Both the position numbers and the translations under genes were made by a program. Shown piece after piece: positions 45,701 through 54,700 of a stretch of DNA of 64,000 nt. Below the pieces are notes generated by a model. That model was not told where the DNA came from. It did no database searches and worked only from the letters and a program-made list of their open reading frames with translations. Every line of letters starts with the position of its first letter. Positions within the stretch are counted from its first letter, which is position 1. Source of the stretch: Telopea speciosissima (taxonomy: Eukaryota > Streptophyta > Magnoliopsida > Proteales > Proteaceae); contig NC_057922.1 in the NCBI RefSeq assembly GCF_018873765.1, positions 11,049,563 to 11,113,562 of the forward strand, written 5' to 3'.

Positions 45701-48700
45701 GTGCTCAAGGAATTGATAGTGTCATGTTATGGCATCAACGTCTAGGACACCCTTCTATCTCGGCTCTGAGGAAACATTTGCTTGATCTTTTTCTCGTATT
45801 CCAAAATTTATGTGTGTTCCAATGTGACCTGTGTAAATTGGATAAACATTGTAAATCTACTTATCCATATCATGGAAATAGAATACTTTCTATTTTTGTA
45901 ACTAGTTTATTCTAATGTTTGGGGTCCTACTGCTTCTCTATTTGGATCCATGTTCCATTTTCACTACCCTGTATTAAATAGTGTGTACTCAATTTGATAC
46001 TAAAATCAAAATCGTCAGAATTGTCAAGGGGAGAATATATGCTTGCGAGGGTCTACAAAAATTTTTTTATACGGATTTTTTCCTAGAATGGCATAGTGCA
46101 TTAACTTTCTTATGTTGATACAACTCATAAAAATGAAGTTTCTGAGTGGAAACGTTGGCACTTGTTGGAAGTTATCGAAGTTGTTTGGTAAGCATGTCCC
46201 AAAAGTGTTTTGGTTTGAAGCTTTTTACTGCCACTTTAATTATTAATCATTTTCCATCTAACATCCTTAAGTTCAAAACTCCCTTGTATGTACTCTCTCC
46301 CACCACACCTCCTTTTCCACTTCCGCCCAAAATTTTGGATGCGTGTCACAGTTGTCAAGGCGTCACCTTGGTGACTGCCTTGGCATCCAGGCACCTTGAC
46401 AACTAGTGTCGCCTTGGTCACCTAGGCGGGTGTTTTGGTTGCCTTGTTGGTTTCGCCTTGCGTTCAGGCCCCCCTCCAATGCCTTGGGTCGCCTAGATGC
46501 CATGACAACTATGACGTGTGTTATGCTCATGTTCAATCTAACCGTACTAAACTTAATCCCAAAGCTCTCAAATATTTTCTTTTTGGTACACATCAGTCAA
46601 GAAGGGATACGAATGCTACCATCACCCATCTTGAGGAAGCTTGGTTCCTCTAGATGTTACCTTTTTGAATCTATTACTTTCTTCCCCTCTTAGCAGACAC
46701 CTCTTCAGGGGGGGAGAGTAGTAGTAGAGGGATATGTGAAGAGTGAATCCACCCATTCTGCTACCTGTACATCCATCATTTTTGGTATTTACTATCCCGA
46801 TACTGTCCAGAAATCAGGAGCGGAGGAAGAAAAACGAGGTGGAATAAAAAAGAAGAGACCTTGGGGATAAGAAGTCACAATGAGAATGAACTGCTGGTTT
46901 ATAGTCGAAGGCAGAAAAAGCCCTGCCATTAGTACTCTTCAGATCCTCATCCTTTTAAGTACAGGTTATATTCCATCATCATCTCCTCCCTCATTCTCCT
47001 GTCATACCATCTGACTTGGACCTTCCCATTGCTGTTCAGAAAGGAAGAAGAGCTTGCACCAAGTACTCCATTGCCAAGTTTATACAATAAGGTAGCTTGC
47101 ACTAACTTTCCATTGCTGTTTAGAAAGGAAGAAGATCTTGCACCTTCCCTGTGTTACTAATTTATCGGTAATATCTTCAATTTTTCTTCTTCTAAGTTCC
47201 ACCATCTTTTCCTTGAAGCAAATAATCTCACATTTCCGACAATTTGGCGTTTAAAATTACATATCACAAGAAGTAATTAGTAATCCATGTTGTATGGTTA
47301 AAGAAGTCTATTTGGCAACTATTTTGTCTACTTTTGAAGGTTATTAAATGTTCTTATCTCCTTTAAAAGCATGTGTTTACTATTGATAAATCATAAGCAA
47401 CATCAAATTCAAAAACTAGAATCCCCTCCTCATTCTAATCTCCAAAACCATATCCACCATGAATACTTTCATAACCTCAACTCTCTTCCAACATGTCCAC
47501 TTAGAACTCCTCCTATGATAATCTTTTCACCTTGAGCTAATCTATCCATGTGTTCCCAAAATTGTTTCTCAATATTTTTGTTTAAGGGAAAAAGTTCCCA
47601 CGTAGCCAATGTACCACATATGACATACGCCCTCACACATGGCTTTTTTTATTTTCCCTCTCCTCCCCTGCCCATGTGGGCCTATGTAGATGGCACCATT
47701 CCCCATGTCGTCATTAGTGTAGCATGGGAGACCTCTCCGCTCTGGCAACATGGGGAACCCTCTCCCTTTCCTCTAATCCTATTTGAGGCGCGTAAGCACT
47801 AATTGTATTGATTACTCTTTTTTTAAGACATGTTTTATGGATATTATTCTATGAAAATTTATTTTAACATCTAAAACATCATTTTTTAAATATTTATCTA
47901 TTACTAGTTGAATTATTTATCCACCCGTGTCCCCCTTTGGATAGTCTGCCGTGTTAGAGTTCCTATATGATATACATATTGTTTCCTCCCTTTCCTAAAA
48001 AGTCGGCCTTTTAGAGGAAGCGGTTCCAATATAGTATCAGAGCAGGCAGGGGTCACAGTATCGAGTCCCTCTGAGAGCGGGCAAGTGTTGAATTATTTAT
48101 CCACTCGTGTCCCCCTTTGGATAGTCCGCCATGTTAGAGCTCCTGTATGATATACATATTGTTTCCTACCTTTCCTACAAGGTCGGCCTTTTAGAGGAAG
48201 CGGTTCAATGTGATATCAGAGCAGGCAAGGGTCACGATATCGAGTCCCTCTGGACGCGGGCAAGTGTTGAAATTATTTATCCACCCGTGTCCCCCTTTGG
48301 ATAGTCCACCGTGTTAGAGCTCCTGTATGATATACATATTGTTTCCTCCCTATCCTATAAGGTCGGCCTTTTAGAGGAAGCGGTTCCAACACTACCACTT
48401 CTATTTTTCTCATCCCCAAAAAATTTATAGTCATCTAATTCCTTAACTTTATTACCCTTCCACCTAGTCTCTTGTACACAAGCTATGTTAATTCTTCTTC
48501 TCATAATATCTTTTAATTCCAAATCTTTTCCGTTTAAGTTCTTATGTTCAAAGATACTAGTATAATCATCACTTTTGGACCTGTTGACAACACTAGAAGT
48601 AAACAAGCTACTGATATCTTGCTTCTGACACAAAACATCAAACGTCCCATGACTATTCTTACAATTAGGCTAATGCAAAGAGGAGGTTAATTTACGTCAT

Positions 48701-51700
48701 GTCAATAAACTAATTTTGGTGTTAAAATCTTTCATTTTGTCAACTCTAATTTATTTTCTGTTGACAAAAGTATTTTCTGGGTCATCCATGATCCGCTCTT
48801 GATGCAGAACTTAGGCACCTATAGCCAAGAGAGAAGAATAACTAGTGGTTTCAGGAATTCTGGAATTCCTAGTTTCTCTAGGAATCCTAGTCTCACAAGG
48901 AATTCTATACCTAGTCTATTACAACAACAATTACTCAGCCTTATCTCAACTATATGGAGTCGGCTACATAGAACCTTGCCCTCCAATCAGCTCTATTCGA
49001 GGCATAGTTCAAAATCTCGACGAAATTTCGTCGAGAACTCGAAATTTTTCAATATTCGGTCAGGCCGAAACGAAATGCCTTGTCGAATTGAAAAATACTA
49101 AGTTTCGGTCGAAATTTCGACGAGATGTCAAAATTTCGACTATTTGTAACATCTCGCCGAAATTTCGGCTAGACGCTACAAAAGCCAGTTATAAAAAGGC
49201 AATATCTCGTGACTCTTGGTCGAAATTTCGATCAAAGCTCTCTGAAAGTTCCATTTCTCCAATGTAAGGTGGTTTTTGGAGATTTTGTGCATTACAACTC
49301 GATTCTTCGCCACATCAACTCCGAAATCACAAGGAAACACATCATTTTGAGTACGACTCTCACTCACAAGGCCATAGTGGATAATCTTTTGTGGACGACA
49401 TCTTCTCCTACCCAACCCACCAGTCGTACCGTACATGCTCCCAAAGGAGTCATATGACAGTGGATCAATGGATAGTTCTTCATAGTTTGGTGACCCATAT
49501 CCTAGGATAGGTTACCTTCAATATGTCGATGATGCAATTTACATGGCAATAGAGGACTATACTCGTTTCTTCTCCCAGACTATGACGTAGCATTTATATG
49601 TCCTACAGTTCAATGCACGTCGGCTCCATAGGACTATGAGTTGGATCGATCCTAGACGGCATAGTAATTATTATTAGTAGACACTGACTTGTAATAGGAG
49701 AGTATATTGATGTCATCCAAATTATGTAATTAATATTATGACTTATGAGTCATTGACTTTATGTTTGTCTGATTTACTTGATTAAATTGCTTATTATGTT
49801 CTCTAGTACTTAAACAATGTGTACTTAACTAATTATACATTAGGACAATGTGTACTTAACTAATTATACATTAGGATTCGACCGTATACTACCAATCATG
49901 GGTGCAAATCCAAAACACCACTTTGGGTGACTATTTTTTGCAATTTGAGATAGCCTAAAATAGGGTTTCCATGAAGTTTCAGGCCTTAATTTGGCCTAAA
50001 ACCCACCGCAATGACCAACTGAAATCTTGCAGAAAAATACCAAATTTCGGTATCTCGAATGTTTCAATCAGGCCAAAGTAGCCTACCAAAACAAGATTTA
50101 ATACTATGACTCTGAGGTCATACTTGATACAAAGCCTAAGCTATACCTAGTGATGCAGATTCATCACCAAATAGGGCTTGTTTCATTAGAAATAAGTCTA
50201 GGGTTGGGTTACATACATGCTGGGCCTTTGATCCCATGGGTTTCTAATGTAAAAGGCCACTTTTCTGGGCCTAAAATAGGGGTACATAGGTTGCATACGG
50301 GATTAGCCCAATACTTAGTTTTTATTGTGTGTTTTTAATTGAACCGGTTTAAATTGGTTGCATCCAATTGATTCAATTGGTCTAATTTAAGTGAAGTGAT
50401 CCTATTGGTTAAGAGGTTCTTATATCCTATTGGCTACTAGGGAATCTTCTTTATTTTAAGTAGTTTAAGTTGTTTTTAAGTCATTAGGACTCCTTTTTTA
50501 GTCTATTTCAGTTTCCTAGTCAGTTTAAGTTAGCTAATAGGTTAAGGATCGGGTTAGGCCATTCCTTTTTAATGTCTAAGTCTAATTTTGAATCTTTTAT
50601 ATAAGATTCTAAGGGGGCCATATATTGAACACGAATTTTGATTAATAAAAACTCAGCTTTATGCTTGCTGCCTTTGTTGTTGCCTTTGCTCCATCGTGAG
50701 TGTGCCTTGTGAGTAATATCAAGGCGAAGGGATTGGTGAACTCCGATCGACTCCTTGCATCTTATAGATCGAGAGGTCTTTCTTCTTATTCAATCGAGCT
50801 TCTTCAAGCTACTGCTGCTGCCTTTGAAGGAGATCAAACTAGTAAGTAATCTTAGTTTCCTACATATATCCTTCCCCTCTTCATCCTCTAACCTAATCCA
50901 CACCCCCCTCCATCCATCAAACCCTAATTTCCATTAAACCTGCAACTCCTACTTCAACTAGGACTCCCTCATAACTACAGATCTGGCCATCAATTTCGAA
51001 CCACAGATCTGGCCATCAATTTCGAACCATACTTCCAGCCTATATTCTCCACACCTCTCCCTACACTCGACCTTAAACACAGCCCTTAGTCTCCACTACA
51101 ACCCCTTCATTCCCCCACTCCATTAAACCTAAAATCTGCAACTCAATTCTGTCCAGAATTGCAAAATTTTAAAACCTTCCCAAATCCTATTATTTTTATA
51201 CTATATTGACCCCCTGGACCTGCCCATTAAAGCCATATAAGACCCATTCCCAAATTCCCATCCTAAACCCTAGAATTGACCTAAATCCTAGTGTTGTCCA
51301 TTCAAACCAGTAGCCCCTTTTGTTATTTGATCCTGTTGTTTGGCTCCTAGTAAGTCTCCTACCTATCTAGGACTACATTAATTGGTATCAAAGCCATGGC
51401 TGAACATGGCACCCCTGCTGTGGACCCCACACAGCCACCCCCACCCGATTCCCTTGCTATAATTATGACTATGTTACAAAAAATTTCAATAGAACAACAA
51501 GCTCTTGGTGATCAAATGTTGGTAATGGAACAAAGGCAAGTTGTGCCTCTTGTAAACAACCCTCTATATGTAGAGGAGGACAGATTACAAGTCCACTCTG
51601 AGGTACATACAACTATGGGAAGGGATGAACATCATAGAGATCATCCCAGACGTCACAGGGACCAGAGAGATCATTCCAAACACGATAGAGATTACAGGGA

Positions 51701-54700
51701 TCGACATAGACCTGACAGAGAAGGCCACATGCATCAAAAGCACATCCAAGTATATCAACTTCTTAGAAGAGTGGCCAAATCAAGTTCCACTCTTGTTAGA
51801 ACTTCTCTAGAACTTCCCAGTTCTCGTATCCCCTCTCCATTTTTTTTTTCCTGGGGTTAAACTTCCCTCTCCATTAGGTGAGATAGATTGTTGTGAGTAT
51901 TTAGTATAATCTTCCACTTCAGGATTCCCACAGTCCGGATTATAAATGGCAATTGTTGCATTTTCAGTAGCATTGTCATCCATTTCCATAGCCCAAGTAT
52001 TCGTTTAGCTCAAAACTTGGAAACAAGAAGATCCAAATCCTTAATTCTTGCAAAAGACTTAATCAATAAGAGAATACCACAAGCAAACTCTGGAAAAACC
52101 CCAATTCATGTCCTGCTCATATATTAAAAAGAAAATATATTAGAGAGGGACCCCATTTATGGCAATGATCCATGGCGACCCGAATCAAGCAGATATAGAG
52201 TTCAATCGATTATCCAAGGGAGACCCAAATTTCCTGAAGAAAAACCCTTCAACCAATTTGAAAATAACCCACGAAAAGTAACAATTTTCATGACCCAATT
52301 CGACGAAAGTCAAAACTACACTCAGTCCCAGGTTTTTATTCTAATTTTACAATAATAAATGGAAATGAAAGTGAGAAACACAATATGAAAGGGCACAATC
52401 ACTGTAAACGTTTTCACACAGAGAGTGTAAAAATTGCATAAACTTGCAGGGACTTGTACCTCGTGAAGGATTTTACGGGTTCTTACTTCTCTGCAACTTT
52501 GCGGTAAATTACAACCCCTTATACTAGAAGAAAGACATAAATGGTGTCTACATGATGAGAAGAAATGAAGAACGAGAGAGAGAGAGAGCATCATAGGGCT
52601 AGGGTTCCCAGCACAATAAGGCTGCAACAGGTTCAGAAGGGAGCTTCTACACTCGAAGAAGGGACAAACTGGCATAGGTCCACCGAGGACCCAATACCGA
52701 CAACAGAGGCCGAGGTGATCAAATCCACAGGGAGAAGAACTCCACCAGAAGGAAACTCGGCAACCCACAGAATCCCCTCTTCAATGGTTCGCAGTGGTAG
52801 GTAGCTCCTGCCACATGGGTTGCTGGTGGCGGATGTGGAGTGGGGTATTACAGTGGCTGGGCTCGTGTTCACAAAAGAAAGGAGAAGAAGAAGGAACCAG
52901 AAGGGAGAGTTAAATAAAAATTGAATGAAATTACTTCTTTGCCCATCAAAAGAGGAGTTGTTTATCACGTGCTTATTAAACATCAGCGACGAAATAGAGT
53001 ACAACAAATTTCAATTTCAAAATTGAATGACCTCCCCACCTATTTCAGAATTTCTCTTTTATTTGATTTCTCTTTCAGTGAAATAAGATATAAAAATCAA
53101 ACCAAACAATTTCAAAAATCGCAATCGCCCCCTGAAATTGAAATAGAAATCATACCAAAACAGCCCTAAGTCCATTCTAATTATGAATTTATTTCCTTTC
53201 ATTATGTCAAGTGCTAGTAGGTTTAGGAACTCCAAACACAGCTGGAGATTTTTGAGTCAGTTTTGGAGTTGTTTTAAGTCTTTATTGGTCAATTAAGTCA
53301 CCAAAAACCTATTTTTGGTGAAATTAGGAGTAGGGTTTGGTTTGGTTTGGGCTAGGGTTTGATGCATGGGTTATGTCAAGCAAGGTACTAAAACTCGGAA
53401 CTCGACCCTGGGAAAAACCGAGATCGGTAGAGTTGGTGCTTTTTTTTTTTTAAAACTCGAAACCTGGTTTCGGTGGGTTTAAGACCTAGTTTGGGTCTAA
53501 AACTTGGTACTCAGCCTATTTTAAACCATTTAAACACAATGGTACTATCAGATTTTGCAAAAACAAAGTCCAAATGGGAGTTTCACTTTGGATCCTAGGT
53601 TGGTAGGCAACGACGTACTAAAATACCCTACTTGACACATAATTTAGTAATAGAAAGCAATCAAAACATTCAATTAATGTAAAACAACTTAAATAAGCAT
53701 TAGAAATGTTAAAGTGATACATCAAATTGTTTAACAATGTTACCACCAAGTTGTACATTGAAATCCGGAGGTAAAATGAGCTCACAGCCTTCAAAGGGGA
53801 AGAAAAGAGCTTCTGGACACAACTCGATCGATAAATCTCGAGTTCTGTCGAGTTACGACACTTTTAAAAGATAACATGGGTCAAGATATGGGTTGACCCA
53901 AGATCTCGACCGAGAAATTGCACTTTTAAAACTCGAATTACGACTCGTCTCGACCTCCCAGAAAACAGAGATCGCAGGCGAGATCTCCCGAGTTTTAGAA
54001 CCATGTCAAGTTGAGGTAGGGGAATCTATCAGTGAAGGTCTTGAGATGTTTTGATGGAGTTAGGTGTGTAAACTTGAATGGGAAGCAAGGTAAGGGTTAA
54101 GGTTTCGGGTTTTTGAAAAGAGGAAAAGAGGAATTTTTAGGGTTTATGATGGTCAGATGAAGGAGCAACTTGGATCGAGTTTTCCTTATGGTGAGAGGAG
54201 AGTTCGATCCAAAAAAGGCAGGATTTTGCTAGCTGGTTTGGTCTCACCAGAATTTATGTATTGGGAAAAGTGAAAATCAAAAGGGGGAAATGTTAGGGTT
54301 TTATGGTTTAGAGGATTAGAAGAAGAAAGGTTAGGGTTGAGACGAAACAAACTCACTGTTGTTGCAGAATTTCCTTGGCAGCAGCTTGTTTGTTTGAGAA
54401 ACTTGAATAAAAATTGAATCTTTAACTATAACTAGAAGGAGATCTTCAAAGAACTTGAAGGATAGCTTCAAATAACCACCCAGGCTTCACACCGCAAGGT
54501 GTCGATTGGATCAAATACCAATCCCACCAACGAACCACCCGCGCTTCCCACCATAAGGTGTCAATCGGATCAATCACAGCTCCCACCCCACCAGCCTTAG
54601 TCAAACACAAGGCAAAATCTTCAATGGAGAAGATGAGCAGCAAAAGCTTTTCATCACTATCAAAATTCATGTTCAATACTTGCCCAACCTTATATAAAAG

